A stretch of 64,000 bases of DNA from Dryocola clanedunensis subsp. sulfonylureivorans (GTDB lineage Bacteria > Pseudomonadota > Gammaproteobacteria > Enterobacterales > Enterobacteriaceae): assembly GCF_016756775.1 (NCBI RefSeq), contig NZ_JAERMU010000004.1, forward strand, positions 1 to 64,000, written 5' to 3'. Below, in pieces: positions 38,873 through 48,734 of this stretch. The notes under the pieces are model-generated. The model was not told where the DNA came from, made no database searches, and saw only the letters and a list, made by a program, of their open reading frames with translations. Numbering within the stretch: position 1 is the first letter of the stretch; each line of letters begins with the position of its first letter. A program made the translations under genes and the position numbers.

Positions 38873-39555
38873 GCTTCCTCCCACAGCTGACCTTCACGCA
38901 GGCGCAGGCGGCGGTCGCAGCGGGCCGCCAGCTGTTCATCGTGGGTGACAAGAATAAGCGTGGTGGCAAAATCACGGTTAAGAGAGAAAAGAAGATCGGC
39001 GATGCGGTCGCCGGTCTGGCGGTCCAGGTTACCGGTTGGCTCATCGGCAAACAGCACGCCGGGCCTGCCGTTAAACGCGCGGGCCAGCGCCACACGCTGC
39101 TGTTCGCCGCCGGAAAGCTGCGCCGGAAGGTGATCCAGGCGCTTGCCCAGGCCGAGCTGTTCGAGCAGGGCTTTGGCCTGGCTGCGGCTTGCGGAGTCGT
39201 TTTCCCCGCGCAGCAAAGCAGGCAGCTCAACGTTCTCCAGCGCGTTCAGCGTCGGCACTAACATAAACGACTGGAACACGAAGCCGACGTTTTTGGCCCG
39301 CAGCACCGCCCTCGCCTCTTCGTCCATGTTATGCAGCGGCTGGCCGCAGAGATGCACTTCGCCCTCGCTGCCGTCGTCAAGACCTGCCAGAATCGCAAGC
39401 AATGTGGACTTGCCCGAGCCGGATTCGCCAATCAGCGCGATGGTCTGCGCCGGTTTGACAACCAGCTCAACTCCGGTAAGGATGGAAAGCTGGTGATCCC
39501 CCTGACATACGGACTTACTAAGATGATGAACTTCAACAATGTTTTCCGCTGGCAT
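38869..39555 (-). CDS. ybbA: ABC transporter ATP-binding protein YbbA
   Basis: A 228-residue MacB/LolD-type ATPase. Walker A GESGSGKST, Q-loop FQSFM, signature LSGGEQQR, Walker B VLFADEPTGNLD and the H-loop VTHD are all present. It is coupled to ybbP by a four-base overlap. The frame is open far upstream, but the MPAENIVEVHHL start at 39555 is that of E. coli. Its 5' end overlaps the divergent tesA gene by about 33 bases, as in other enterobacteria. Confidence 0.96.
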   Translation of the reverse strand: MPAENIVEVHHLSKSVCQGDHQLSILTGVELVVKPAQTIALIGESGSGKSTLLAILAGLDDGSEGEVHLCGQPLHNMDEEARAVLRAKNVGFVFQSFMLVPTLNALENVELPALLRGENDSASRSQAKALLEQLGLGKRLDHLPAQLSGGEQQRVALARAFNGRPGVLFADEPTGNLDRQTGDRIADLLFSLNRDFATTLILVTHDEQLAARCDRRLRLREGQLWEEA

Positions 39556-40152
39556 TTGCCCTTCCTGTTTCTGGCTTTGATGACCTTCCGCGCCGCTTAT
39601 GCGGACACGTTGTTGATTCTGGGTGACAGCCTGAGCGCCGGGTACCGCATGTCGGCAACCGCCGCATGGCCTGCGCTGCTGGATTCGAAATGGCACCAGC
39701 AGGATACAAAAGTGGTCAACGCCAGCATCAGCGGTGACACCGCGCCGCAGGGGCTGGCACGCCTGCCTGCACTGCTGAAGCAACATCAGCCGCGCTGGGT
39801 CTTAATTGAACTTGGTGGTAACGACGGCCTGCGCGGTTTTCAGCCTCAGGCCATCGAGAAAAGCCTGCGGCAGATTATCACCGACGTGAAGGCCGCTGAC
39901 GCTCAGCCGCTGCTGATGCAAATTCGCCTGCCCGCCAACTACGGCCGCCGGTATAATGAAGCCTTCGGCGCGATTTATCCGCAGCTTGCCAAAGAGTTTG
40001 ATATTCCTCTGCTGCCGTTTTTTATGGAGGAGGTCTATCTGAAACCGCAGTGGATGCAGGATGACGGCATTCACCCTAACCGTGATGCCCAGCCGTTTAT
40101 CGCCGACTGGATGGCGACCCGTCTGGCTCCTTTAGTTAACCACGACTCATGA
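39523..40152 (+). CDS. tesA: Acyl-CoA thioesterase I / protease I / lysophospholipase L1
   Basis: A periplasmic SGNH-family hydrolase acting on acyl thioesters, lysophospholipids and some esters. The signal peptide ends near RAAYA|DTLL. Catalytic blocks are GDSLSAGYRM (Ser), the GGNDG segment (Asn) and DGIHPN (Asp-x-x-His). At 209 residues it matches E. coli TesA. Two adjacent ATGs (39523, 39526) are possible starts. Divergent from ybbA with overlapping 5' ends; ybbO follows after 28 bp. Confidence 0.96.
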   Translation: MMNFNNVFRWHLPFLFLALMTFRAAYADTLLILGDSLSAGYRMSATAAWPALLDSKWHQQDTKVVNASISGDTAPQGLARLPALLKQHQPRWVLIELGGNDGLRGFQPQAIEKSLRQIITDVKAADAQPLLMQIRLPANYGRRYNEAFGAIYPQLAKEFDIPLLPFFMEEVYLKPQWMQDDGIHPNRDAQPFIADWMATRLAPLVNHDS

Positions 40153-40180
40153 ATGTACGGGGCACCTCTCGGGTAAAGTT

Positions 40181-40951
40181 ATGCAAAAATCTATTTTAAT
40201 TACAGGTTGTTCCAGCGGGATTGGCCTCGCCTGCGCTAAAGCGTTGCAGGCGGAGGGTTTCCGCATCCTGGCCGCCTGCCGTAAGCCGGAAGACGTGGAG
40301 CGCATGAACCAGGCAGCATTTACCGGCGTGCAGCTCGACCTGGACGACCCGGAAAGCGTGACGCGCGCGGCGGCAGAGGTTATCGCGCTGACGGGCAATC
40401 GCCTGTACGGCCTGTTTAACAACGGCGGCTACGGCGTTTACGGGCCGCTGCCGACGCTCTCCCGCGAGCAGCTTGAAGCGCAGTTCTCCACTAACTTTTT
40501 TGGCGCACATCAGCTCACCATGCTGCTGCTGCCGGCCATGCTGCCGCACCGTGAAGGGCGTATCGTTATGACCAGCTCGGTGATGGGGCTGATTGCCACG
40601 CCGGGGCGCGGTGCCTACGCCGCCAGTAAATACGCGCTGGAGGCCTGGTCCGACACGCTGCGCATGGAGCTGCACCACAGCGGCATTAAAGTCAGTTTGA
40701 TCGAACCCGGCCCAATTCGCACACAATTTTCTGAGAACGTTAACCAGACGATTGCGGATAAACCCGTGGAAAACCCGGGTATCGCAGCCAGATTTACCCT
40801 TGGCCCGGAAGCGGTAGTGGAAAAAGTGCGCCATGCTTTTGAAAGCAGCAAACCGAAATTGCGTTATCCAGTGACGCTGGTTGCCCACGCTATTTCGTGG
40901 CTGCGTCGCCTGCTGCCGGGCCGCGCGCTGGACAAAATTTTACGGGGTTGA
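40181..40951 (+). CDS. ybbO: Short-chain dehydrogenase YbbO
   Basis: A 256-residue classical SDR oxidoreductase. The cofactor motif TGCSSGIG is at 8-15 and the active-site YASK variant AYAASK follows a catalytic serine in MTSSVMG. E. coli YbbO reduces long-chain fatty aldehydes with NADPH; the same activity is inferred here. It sits between tesA and cnoX on the same strand. Confidence 0.94.
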   Translation: MQKSILITGCSSGIGLACAKALQAEGFRILAACRKPEDVERMNQAAFTGVQLDLDDPESVTRAAAEVIALTGNRLYGLFNNGGYGVYGPLPTLSREQLEAQFSTNFFGAHQLTMLLLPAMLPHREGRIVMTSSVMGLIATPGRGAYAASKYALEAWSDTLRMELHHSGIKVSLIEPGPIRTQFSENVNQTIADKPVENPGIAARFTLGPEAVVEKVRHAFESSKPKLRYPVTLVAHAISWLRRLLPGRALDKILRG

Positions 40952-41008
40952 GTTGAAGCGCCGCTCCTCGCCCCCATGTAAAAACAAATCGTTATAAGGA
41001 ATTGATTC

Positions 41009-41863
41009 ATGTCAGCCGAATACATTATCGACATTACCGAAGCGAACCTGCACCAGACTCTGGAGCAATCCGTCGCCACGCCAGTTCTGTTCTACTTCTG
41101 GTCCGCCCGCAGCCAGCATTGTGAAGAGCTGACGCCGGTACTGGACAAGCTGGCCGCCCAGTATCAGGGCCAGTTTGTTCTTGCCAAAGTAGACTGCGAC
41201 GCCGAGCAAATGGTGGCTTCCCAGTTCGGGCTGCGCAGCATTCCAACGGTCTATCTGTTCCAGAACGGCCAGCCGGTGGACGGCTTCCAGGGGCCGCAGC
41301 CGGAAGAGGCGATTCGCGCCCTGCTGGAAAAAGTGCTGCCGCGTGAAGAAGAGCTAAAGGCTCAGGAAGCCATGCTGCTGGTGCAGGAAGGCAAGCACGC
41401 CGAAGCGCTGCCGCTACTCAAAGATGCATGGCAGATCTCTAATCAGAACAGTGAGATTGGCCTGCTGCTGGCGGAAGTGCAGATTGCCCTGAACCGCAGC
41501 GAAGACGCCGAAGCCGTGCTGAAAACCATTCCATTACAGGATCAGGATACCCGTTACCAGGGGCTGATCGCGCAGATCGACCTGCTTAAGCAGGCGGCGG
41601 ATACCCCGGAGATCCAACAGCTCCAGCAGCAGGTGGATCAAGATCCTGAAAACGCCCAGCTCGCAAGCCAGCTGGCGCTGCAGCTGCATCAGGTTGGTCG
41701 TAACGAGGAAGCACTTGAGCTGCTGTACACCCACCTGAAGAAAGATCTGGGTGCCGCCGACGGTAACGTGCGCAAAATGCTTATGGAAATTCTGGCCGCG
41801 CTCGGCACCGGCGATGCGCTGGCGTCTAAGTACCGCCGCCAGATGTACTCCCTGCTCTACTGA
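41009..41863 (+). CDS. cnoX: Chaperedoxin CnoX (YbbN)
   Basis: A cytoplasmic holdase that protects proteins from oxidation and passes them to GroEL and DnaK. The N-terminal thioredoxin fold (about 1-110) has [10 protein letters not shown] where thioredoxin has CGPC, so only the second cysteine remains, typical of CnoX. The rest is a TPR-like helical region. Length 284 as in E. coli. A ribosome site (AAGGAA) lies 9 bases before the ATG. Confidence 0.95.
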   Translation: MSAEYIIDITEANLHQTLEQSVATPVLFYFWSARSQHCEELTPVLDKLAAQYQGQFVLAKVDCDAEQMVASQFGLRSIPTVYLFQNGQPVDGFQGPQPEEAIRALLEKVLPREEELKAQEAMLLVQEGKHAEALPLLKDAWQISNQNSEIGLLLAEVQIALNRSEDAEAVLKTIPLQDQDTRYQGLIAQIDLLKQAADTPEIQQLQQQVDQDPENAQLASQLALQLHQVGRNEEALELLYTHLKKDLGAADGNVRKMLMEILAALGTGDALASKYRRQMYSLLY

Positions 41864-41871
41864 TAACGTAA

Positions 41872-41904
41872 AAAAAGGCCGACGTTAATTTCGTCGGCCT
41901 TTTT
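41872..41904. terminator. Bidirectional terminator between cnoX and the cfa-type gene
   Basis: A 13-bp stem (41872-41884 with 41892-41904, 7-nt loop) with A/T-runs on both sides, between two convergent genes. Confidence 0.9.
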
Positions 41905-41909
41905 AATTT

Positions 41910-43061
41910 TTATCGATACGCCCGTATTCCGCCGTCCACCCCGTGCGGGCTTAACAATACCTGCCACAGCTGAATATTTCGCGCCCGGAACGCTCCGGCG
42001 CAGACGTTCAGATAATAGGTAAACATCCGTTTAAAGCGCTCGTCATAATTCTGCCCAATTTGCGGCCAGCTCTGCTGGAAGTTTTCGTACCAGGCCATCA
42101 GCGTTTTGTCGTAGTCCGCGCCGATGTTGTGCCAGTCTTCCATAATAAAATGCGGCTCGCTGCTTTCGGCAATATGCTGCACCGACGGCAGGCAGCCGTT
42201 CGGGAAGATATATTTATTGATCCACGGATCGACGTTTAAATCCGTTTCGTTCGAGCCGATGGTATGCAGCAGGAATAAACCGTCCGGCTTAATGTTTCGC
42301 GCCGCCACGTCAAAATAGGTCGCGTAGTTTTTCGGCCCGACGTGTTCAAACATCCCCACCGATACAATACGGTCGAACTGGCTGTTTAAATCACGGTAGT
42401 CCTGCAGAAGAATATCCACGTCCAGACCTTTGCAGCGGTCCAGCGCCATTTTTTGCTGTTCGGCAGAAATAGTCACACCGACCACCGACACGCCGTATTC
42501 CTGAGCCGCATACTGCGCCAGCCCGCCCCATCCGCAGCCGATATCCAGCAACTTCATTCCCGGCTTCAGCTGCAGCTTTTCGCAGATCATTTTAAGCTTG
42601 TTGCGCTGGGCGGTGACCAGATCGGTCGCGTCCTTCCAGTAGCCGCAGGAGTACTGCATATAGGGGTCGAGCATCGCCGCAAACAGATCGTTACCGATGT
42701 CATAATGCTCTTTACCGACAATCCAGGCGCGTTTGCGGGATTGCAGATTAAATAAGCGGGCGCTGGCCACGCGGAGAATATCAGCAGCTGACTTCGGCAC
42801 TTTTTTATCGAGGCCGCTGCGCAGAATGCGACAAAACAGCTTATCCAGACGCTCGCATTCCCACCAGCCATCCATATAGCTTTCGCCCAGCCCCAGCGAA
42901 CCTTCCTGTAGCACTCTTTTATAAAACTCGGGATTATTTACCTGAATATCGAAGGCGCTATTACCATTAATTCTGACGCCGGCGTGGTCGAGTAATTCTT
43001 CAATAATTCTGTTCCAGCGGGATTTGTTTTCCTGTTCCCCATCGACGGTGACGCTTCTCAT
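41910..43061 (-). CDS. Cyclopropane-fatty-acyl-phospholipid synthase family protein
   Basis: An SAM-dependent methyltransferase that would add a methylene bridge to unsaturated phospholipid acyl chains. The 383 residues align along the full length of E. coli Cfa (382), including DIGCGWGG (SAM motif I) and the active-site residues: Cys in MQYSCGYW, Glu in MFEHVGP, His-x-Ile in HTIGS and Tyr in MAWYENF. The sequence is clearly diverged, and E. coli cfa lies elsewhere, so this may be a second cfa copy; I therefore leave the symbol open. It occupies the place of fetAB between cnoX and qmcA. The start is supported by GAGG eight bases upstream. Confidence 0.88.
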   Translation of the reverse strand: MRSVTVDGEQENKSRWNRIIEELLDHAGVRINGNSAFDIQVNNPEFYKRVLQEGSLGLGESYMDGWWECERLDKLFCRILRSGLDKKVPKSAADILRVASARLFNLQSRKRAWIVGKEHYDIGNDLFAAMLDPYMQYSCGYWKDATDLVTAQRNKLKMICEKLQLKPGMKLLDIGCGWGGLAQYAAQEYGVSVVGVTISAEQQKMALDRCKGLDVDILLQDYRDLNSQFDRIVSVGMFEHVGPKNYATYFDVAARNIKPDGLFLLHTIGSNETDLNVDPWINKYIFPNGCLPSVQHIAESSEPHFIMEDWHNIGADYDKTLMAWYENFQQSWPQIGQNYDERFKRMFTYYLNVCAGAFRARNIQLWQVLLSPHGVDGGIRAYR

Positions 43062-43284
43062 TCCTACCTCAGAAAGAATAATGGGCCGCAGGCCCGAATG
43101 AGACTAGCTTAATCCTGCTTTTCACATTGAGAAAATGAACTTAAATCATAATAGCTATGCCTGAATGGCATAATTCTGCTCATCCCGCCTCTCGCCACAA
43201 AGTATTCTGCTCAACGGGGCAGAAGTCGCTGAATGTTTAGCTGTCTGCGGGTAGACTAAAGTGAAAACAACCAGGAGGTTTTTC

Positions 43285-44199
43285 ATGTTTATCTTCATTC
43301 CCGTACTGATCCTTGTCGCGCTTATCATTGTTGGCGCCGGGGTAAAAATTGTGCCTCAGGGCTACCAGTGGACGGTTGAGCGCTTTGGCCGTTACACCAA
43401 GACCCTGATGCCGGGTCTGAGCCTCGTGGTGCCGTTTATGGACCGCATTGGCCGCAAAATCAATATGATGGAGCAGGTGTTAGATATCCCATCCCAGGAA
43501 GTGATCTCCAAAGATAACGCCAACGTTTCCATCGATGCCGTCTGCTTTATTCAGGTCGTTGACGCGCCGCGCGCAGCCTACGAGGTCAGCAACCTCGAAC
43601 TGGCGATTATCAACCTCACCATGACCAACATCCGTACCGTGCTGGGTTCGATGGAGTTAGATGAGATGCTCTCCCAGCGCGACAACATCAATACCCGCCT
43701 GCTGCATATCGTCGATGAAGCGACCAACCCGTGGGGGATTAAGATCACCCGCGTTGAGATCCGCGACGTGCGTCCGCCGACTGAGCTTATCGATGCGATG
43801 AACGCGCAGATGAAGGCCGAGCGAACCAAGCGCGCTTATATTCTGGAGGCGGAAGGGATTCGCCAGGCGGAGATCGTGAAGGCGGAAGGCGAGAAGCAGT
43901 CAAAAATTCTGAAAGCCGAAGGTGAGCGCCAGTCTGCATTCTTACAGGCCGAAGCCCGTGAGCGTAGCGCTGAAGCGGAAGCCCGCGCCACCCAGATGGT
44001 GTCAGAGGCCATCGCTAAAGGGGATATTCAGGCGGTGAACTACTTCGTTGCGCAGAAATATACCGACGCGCTGCAGCAGATCGGCTCGGCGAACAACAGC
44101 AAAGTGGTGCTGATGCCGCTGGATGCCACCAGCCTGATGGGCTCCATTGCCGGGATCAGCGAACTTATCGCGCAAAGCGGTAACGAGCGTAAAAAATGA
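43285..44199 (+). CDS. qmcA: SPFH/band-7 protein QmcA
   Basis: A stomatin-like inner-membrane protein of 304 residues: one N-terminal membrane helix (2-20), an SPFH domain ([16 protein letters not shown] onward) and a long coiled-coil part rich in KAEGE repeats. E. coli QmcA is an FtsH-linked membrane-quality protein. Start at 43285 after AGGAGG; the upstream in-frame GTG is not used. Overlaps ybbJ by four bases (ATGA). Confidence 0.96.
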   Translation: MFIFIPVLILVALIIVGAGVKIVPQGYQWTVERFGRYTKTLMPGLSLVVPFMDRIGRKINMMEQVLDIPSQEVISKDNANVSIDAVCFIQVVDAPRAAYEVSNLELAIINLTMTNIRTVLGSMELDEMLSQRDNINTRLLHIVDEATNPWGIKITRVEIRDVRPPTELIDAMNAQMKAERTKRAYILEAEGIRQAEIVKAEGEKQSKILKAEGERQSAFLQAEARERSAEAEARATQMVSEAIAKGDIQAVNYFVAQKYTDALQQIGSANNSKVVLMPLDATSLMGSIAGISELIAQSGNERKK

Positions 44200-44642
44200 T
44201 CGCCCTGCTGTTTGCCCACGCGCATATCTTCTGGCTGACGCTCGGCGGCCTGCTGCTGGCAGCCGAAATGCTGGGTGCCAGCGGTTATCTGCTGTGGAGC
44301 GGCGTGGCTGCGGTGGTGACAGGCCTGCTGGTGTGGGTCGTGCCGCTAGGCTGGGAGTGGCAGGGCGTGTGCTTTGCCGTGCTGACGCTGGTCGCCGCCT
44401 TCCTCTGGTGGCGCTGGCTCGCTATGCGCAGGCAGCAGGAGCCGGGTGAAGTGCTGAACCAGCGCGGGCACCAGCTGGTTGGCCGTCATCTGCACCTGGA
44501 AACGGCGCTGGTCAACGGCCGGGGGCATATCCGCGTCGCCGACAGCTCCTGGCCCGTGATGGCGGACAGCGATTTGCCCGCGGGCAGCGAGGTGGTGGTG
44601 GTCGCCGTCGAGGGTATTACCCTTAAGGTAGAGCCGCGTTAA
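44196..44642 (+). CDS. ybbJ: NfeD-like membrane protein YbbJ
   Basis: A 148-residue NfeD-family protein with hydrophobic helices in the first about 80 residues and a C-terminal OB-fold-like domain ([14 protein letters not shown]). NfeD proteins act together with SPFH proteins, here QmcA, to which it is translationally coupled. It converges on cueR with a four-base overlap of stop regions. Confidence 0.93.
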   Translation: MIALLFAHAHIFWLTLGGLLLAAEMLGASGYLLWSGVAAVVTGLLVWVVPLGWEWQGVCFAVLTLVAAFLWWRWLAMRRQQEPGEVLNQRGHQLVGRHLHLETALVNGRGHIRVADSSWPVMADSDLPAGSEVVVVAVEGITLKVEPR

Positions 44643-45049
44643 TCCGCCTTCTGGCGATGGCAGCAGCCGGACAGGTTGTCGATAATAGGGCAGTCGGCGC
44701 CGTCATCGCCGGGGCAGGCCTCCGCCAGCGTCAGCAGCTGCTGGCGCATCGCCTGTAGTTCACCGATATGATTTTCAATCTCCGCCACCTTTTGCAGCGT
44801 TCTGGCCTTCACGTCGGAACTGTGCCGCGCAGGATCGTTAAACAGATTCACCAGCTCGCGGCACTCCTCGAGATTAAATCCCACCTGGCGGGACTGGCGT
44901 AACAGCGTCAGTTCATCAATGTGCTTCTGCGTGTAGGTCCGGTAGCCGTTTTCGGCGCGGAACGGCGGCGTCACCAGCCCCTTCTCCTCATAAAAACGAA
45001 TCGCCTTGCTGGTCAGCCCGGTCTTTTTCGCCACGTCGCTGATATTCAT
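44639..45049 (-). CDS. cueR: Copper-responsive MerR-type regulator CueR
   Basis: CueR senses Cu(I) and activates copA by twisting its 19-bp spacer promoter. The 136 residues show the MerR helix-turn-helix ([25 protein letters not shown]), a dimerisation helix, and the metal loop [10 protein letters not shown] with the two Cu(I)-binding cysteines, then the CCHRQ tail. Divergent from copA, with its operator in the 68-bp gap. Confidence 0.97.
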   Translation of the reverse strand: MNISDVAKKTGLTSKAIRFYEEKGLVTPPFRAENGYRTYTQKHIDELTLLRQSRQVGFNLEECRELVNLFNDPARHSSDVKARTLQKVAEIENHIGELQAMRQQLLTLAEACPGDDGADCPIIDNLSGCCHRQKAD

Positions 45050-45058
45050 TATTCCCCC

Positions 45059-45089
45059 TTGACCTTCCCCTGACTGGAAGGTTTAAGCT
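45059..45089 (+). promoter_or_regulatory. copA promoter with CueR operator
   Basis: TTGACC (-35, 45059-45064) and TAAGCT (-10, 45084-45089) are 19 bp apart, the over-long spacer of MerR-type promoters. Between them the dyad ACCTTCC-N7-GGAAGGT (45062-45082) is the CueR site as known from E. coli copA. Confidence 0.92.
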
Positions 45090-45120
45090 TACCATACTCG
45101 CAAAAATAAGGAGTCTGATG

Positions 45121-47625
45121 ATGTCTCAAGTTATCGATCTAACCCTGGATGGCCTGACCTGCGGCCACTGTGTCAAACGCGTGAAGGAGAGCCTCGAGCA
45201 ACGTCCCGACGTGGAGCAGGCGGAAGTGACGCAAACCCACGCCCGCGTAACCGGCAGCGCAACGCCGGAAGCTCTGGTTGAAACCGTGAAGCAGGCGGGA
45301 TACGAAGCTGAGGTTGCAAGCCACCCAAAGGCTGAGCCGCTGACAGAAGAGTCATCAACCCCGTCGGAAGCACTGACAGCGGTCTCCCCTACGCTTCCGG
45401 CAGAAGCCGATGATGACAGCCAGCAGCTGTTGATCAACGGCATGAGCTGCGCCAGCTGCGTCTCCCGCGTTCAGACTGCTTTGCAGAAAGTTCCGGGCGT
45501 CAGCCAGGCACGGGTAAACCTTGCCGAGCGCAGCGCCCTGATTATGGGCACTGCCTCTGCCGAATCCTTAATTCAGGCCGTGGAGAGCGCCGGCTACGGT
45601 GCCGAAGCGATTGAAGACGACGCCGAGCGCCGTGAACGGCAGCAGGAAACGGCCAATGCCGCCACGAAGCGCTTCCGCTGGCAGGCTATTCTTGCGCTGG
45701 CGGTGGGCATCCCCGTGATGATCTGGGGAATGCTCGGCGACAACATGATGCTCACCGAGGAAAACCGCTCCATCTGGATGACTATCGGTGTTATCACCCT
45801 GGTGGTGATGATTGTCGCCGGGGGGCATTTCTACCGCAGCGCCTGGCGCAGCCTGATGAACCGTACTGCCACCATGGATACCCTCGTGGCGCTGGGCACC
45901 GGGGCCGCATGGCTTTACTCGATAACCGTCAACATCTGGCCCCAGCACTTCCCGATGGAGGCGCGCCATCTCTATTACGAGGCCAGCGCGATGATCATCG
46001 GCCTGATTAACCTCGGCCATATGCTTGAACAGCGCGCCCGCCAGCGCTCTTCGAAGGCGCTGGAACGTCTGCTGGATTTAACGCCGCCAACCGCCCGGGT
46101 GGTGACGGAAGAAGGCGAGAAATCTCTGCCTCTTGCTGAGGTTACGGCGGGAATGACGCTGCGCCTGACCACCGGCGACCGTGTGCCAGTGGACGGCGAA
46201 ATCAGCCAGGGCGAAGCCTGGTTTGACGAAGCGATGCTGACCGGCGAGCCGGTTCCGCAGCAGAAAGCGGACGGTGACAGCATTCATGCCGGGACGGTCG
46301 TGCAGGACGGCAGCGTGCTGTTCCGCGCCACGGCAACCGGCAGCCACACCACGCTGTCCCGTATTATCCGCATGGTGCGCCAGGCGCAAAGCAGCAAGCC
46401 GGAAATTGGCCAGCTGGCGGATAAAATCTCCGCCGTATTTGTGCCCGTAGTGGTGCTGATTGCCCTGTTCAGCGCCGCCGTCTGGTACTTCGTCGGCCCC
46501 GCGCCGCAGATTGTTTATACGCTGGTTATCGCCACTACCGTGCTGATTATCGCCTGTCCTTGTGCGCTGGGGCTGGCAACGCCAATGTCGATCATTTCCG
46601 GCGTGGGCCGCGCCGCCGAATTTGGCGTGCTGGTGCGCGATGCCGATGCGCTTCAGCGGGCCAGCACCCTGGATACCCTCGTCTTTGATAAGACGGGTAC
46701 GCTGACCGAGGGCAAGCCAAAGGTTGTGGCGGTGTTGACCGGTGACGAAATGCCCGAAAGCGAAGCCGTTCGCCTGGCCGCCGCGCTGGAGCAAGGTTCG
46801 AGCCACCCGCTGGCCCGTGCGATCCTGGACAAGGCAGAATCGGCAGCGTTACCGCAGGTTAACGGCTTCCGCACCCTGCGCGGGCTGGGCGTCAGCGGCG
46901 AAGCGGAAGGCCATAGCCTGCTGCTGGGCAACAAGGCGCTGCTTGACGAACAGAAGATCGATACCGGAGCCTGGGCGGAAGAAATAGAAGCGCAGGCCAG
47001 CAAAGGCGCTACGCCGGTTCTGCTGGCCGTCGATGGAAAATTTGCCGCCCTGTTTGCCATTCGCGATCCTCTGCGCGCTGACAGCGTGAGCGCCCTTCAG
47101 CGCCTGCACCGCAACGGCTACCGCCTGGTGATGCTGACCGGGGATAACCAGACCACGGCTAACGCCATCGCCAAAGAAGCGGGCATCGACGAAGTCATTG
47201 CCGGAGTGCTGCCGGATGGTAAAGCCGAAGCGATTAAAAAGCTCCAGCTGGAGGGTCGTCAGGTAGCGATGGTGGGCGACGGCATCAACGATGCGCCGGC
47301 CCTGGCCCAGGCAGAAGTAGGCATTGCCATGGGCGGCGGCAGCGATGTGGCTATCGAAACCGCAGCCATTACGCTGATGCGCCACAGCCTGGTTGGGGTG
47401 GCCGACGCGCTGGCGATTTCCAAAGCAACCCTGCGCAACATGAAGCAGAACCTGATGGGAGCCTTCGTCTATAACACGCTGGGCATCCCCATTGCCGCAG
47501 GGGTGCTCTACCCGCTAACCGGCACGCTGCTGAACCCGGTGGTGGCTGGCGCGGCAATGGCGCTCTCGTCCATTACCGTGGTGAGCAACGCGAACCGGTT
47601 ATTGCGGTTTAAGCCGAAGGATTAA
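45121..47625 (+). CDS. copA: Copper-exporting P1B-type ATPase CopA
   Basis: CopA pumps Cu(I) from cytoplasm to periplasm. The 834 residues carry two heavy-metal domains (GLTCGHC and GMSCASC), the membrane CPC site in ACPCALG, phosphorylation motif DKTGTLTEG, and [10 protein letters not shown]. The start is one of two adjacent ATGs (45118, 45121); the second gives the E. coli N-terminus. A programmed frameshift site between the two metal domains would also yield a short copper chaperone. Activated by CueR. Confidence 0.98.
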   Translation: MSQVIDLTLDGLTCGHCVKRVKESLEQRPDVEQAEVTQTHARVTGSATPEALVETVKQAGYEAEVASHPKAEPLTEESSTPSEALTAVSPTLPAEADDDSQQLLINGMSCASCVSRVQTALQKVPGVSQARVNLAERSALIMGTASAESLIQAVESAGYGAEAIEDDAERRERQQETANAATKRFRWQAILALAVGIPVMIWGMLGDNMMLTEENRSIWMTIGVITLVVMIVAGGHFYRSAWRSLMNRTATMDTLVALGTGAAWLYSITVNIWPQHFPMEARHLYYEASAMIIGLINLGHMLEQRARQRSSKALERLLDLTPPTARVVTEEGEKSLPLAEVTAGMTLRLTTGDRVPVDGEISQGEAWFDEAMLTGEPVPQQKADGDSIHAGTVVQDGSVLFRATATGSHTTLSRIIRMVRQAQSSKPEIGQLADKISAVFVPVVVLIALFSAAVWYFVGPAPQIVYTLVIATTVLIIACPCALGLATPMSIISGVGRAAEFGVLVRDADALQRASTLDTLVFDKTGTLTEGKPKVVAVLTGDEMPESEAVRLAAALEQGSSHPLARAILDKAESAALPQVNGFRTLRGLGVSGEAEGHSLLLGNKALLDEQKIDTGAWAEEIEAQASKGATPVLLAVDGKFAALFAIRDPLRADSVSALQRLHRNGYRLVMLTGDNQTTANAIAKEAGIDEVIAGVLPDGKAEAIKKLQLEGRQVAMVGDGINDAPALAQAEVGIAMGGGSDVAIETAAITLMRHSLVGVADALAISKATLRNMKQNLMGAFVYNTLGIPIAAGVLYPLTGTLLNPVVAGAAMALSSITVVSNANRLLRFKPKD
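45324..45335 (+). promoter_or_regulatory. copA: Programmed -1 frameshift site in copA
   Basis: The heptamer C-CCA-AAG (45324-45330) is in the proper phase after the first metal-binding domain. A -1 slip continues with GGC and then TGA (45333-45335), giving a product of 71 residues ending in HPKG, the same arrangement as the E. coli CopA(Z) chaperone. The downstream pseudoknot was not evaluated. Confidence 0.8.
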
Positions 47626-47627
47626 TT

Positions 47628-47653
47628 GCCGGATGACGCTTCGCTTATCCGGC
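47628..47653. repeat. REP palindrome after copA
   Basis: A single REP unit (GCCGGATGAC...TTATCCGGC) three bases past the copA stop codon. Confidence 0.8.
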
Positions 47654-47725
47654 CTACGGGCCGGGTAAATTTGCACCTTTCACCCCGCAGCGGTAGCATG
47701 ACTTTTTAGCCAGGGAATCTGATGT

Positions 47726-48526
47726 ATGGGTCTGCTATCGCGTATTAGCGCATTGTTTTCAAGCCTTTCGACCACCCGCTATCCCTGGCCTGCCCTTGAT
47801 ATCACGCTTCCAGGCGAGCGCCATCTCCACCTGGTTGGCAGTATTCATATGGGCACAAGCGATATGGCCCCGCTGTCGGAGCGCCTGATCGAAAAACTGC
47901 GCGCCGCGGACGCTTTGATTGTCGAAGCCGATATTACCGAAGGCGACTCTCCTTTCTCCCACGATATCGAAGAAATCCCGCTTGAAGAGCGCCTGTCGCC
48001 CGCTGACTGGCAGCAGGTTGTCGGCCTGGCAAACGAGATGGGAGTCTCTCTTCGCGCGATAGACACCCAGCCCGCCTGGCAGGTTGCGCTGGTGCTTCAG
48101 GCCCATCAGGCCCAGCGTCTGGGGCTACGCCCGGACTTTGGCATAGATTTTCAACTGCTGGAGGCGGCAAAAACCATGTCTGTCCCGGTGGTGGAGCTGG
48201 AGGGAGCGCAAAGCCAGATGGATATACTGATGCAGCTGCCGGACGGCGGTATGCCGCTGCTGAGCGACACGCTGACCCACTGGCATACTAACGCGCGTCT
48301 GCTGCAGATGATGATCGGCTGGTGGCTCGAGTCCCCTCCGCAGCAGGAAAACATTACCCTGCCGAATACTTTTGGCGACGAACTATACGATGTTCTGATG
48401 CACCGGCGTAACCGCCAGTGGCTGTATTTTCTGCAGAAGCTGCCTCCCGGCCGCTACGTGGTCGCGGTGGGTGCACTGCATTTATACGGGGAAGGAAACT
48501 TACCTGAGCTGTTGAAAAATAAGTAA
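47726..48526 (+). CDS. ybaP: TraB/GumN-family protein YbaP
   Basis: A 266-residue protein of the TraB/GumN family (E. coli YbaP, 264 residues). The family's two hallmark segments are present: HLVGSIHMG near residue 35 and VAVGALHLYG near the C-terminus, thought to be a metallo-hydrolase core. There is no clear signal peptide. Its function is unknown. In E. coli ybaQ lies between it and copA; here that gene is absent. The gene ends at the 3' end of the opposite-strand ChiX sRNA. Confidence 0.93.
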   Translation: MGLLSRISALFSSLSTTRYPWPALDITLPGERHLHLVGSIHMGTSDMAPLSERLIEKLRAADALIVEADITEGDSPFSHDIEEIPLEERLSPADWQQVVGLANEMGVSLRAIDTQPAWQVALVLQAHQAQRLGLRPDFGIDFQLLEAAKTMSVPVVELEGAQSQMDILMQLPDGGMPLLSDTLTHWHTNARLLQMMIGWWLESPPQQENITLPNTFGDELYDVLMHRRNRQWLYFLQKLPPGRYVVAVGALHLYGEGNLPELLKNK

Positions 48527-48610
48527 AAAAATGGCCAATATTGCTATTGGCCCGTCAAAGAGGAATAAGTTTATTATTGTTGTTATTTCAGCCGATTTAA
48601 CGACCGAAGT
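48525..48610 (-). ncRNA. chiX: Small RNA ChiX (MicM, SroB)
   Basis: ChiX is an Hfq-dependent sRNA that represses the chitoporin gene chiP and is itself titrated by a chiPQ decoy target. On the minus strand the conserved seed TTCCTCTTTGACGGG is followed by the terminator stem GGCCAATA-TTGC-type loop and a run of seven T, as in E. coli. The 5' part forms a short stem-loop starting ACTTCGG, so the 5' end is near 48610 (about 86 nt; 84 in E. coli). Location between ybaP and ybaK is the same as in E. coli. Only the loop bases and the 5' stem differ. Confidence 0.92.
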
Positions 48611-48734
48611 CTGAATTGTCGCTCAATGTGGCGTTGAACGCTATCACTATTAAGCAGCAATATAGTATCTCTAAAATATATCACCTGTATGACTACAATG
48701 TGCGTTTTTGAAACAATTTTGCAGGAAGGATGAG

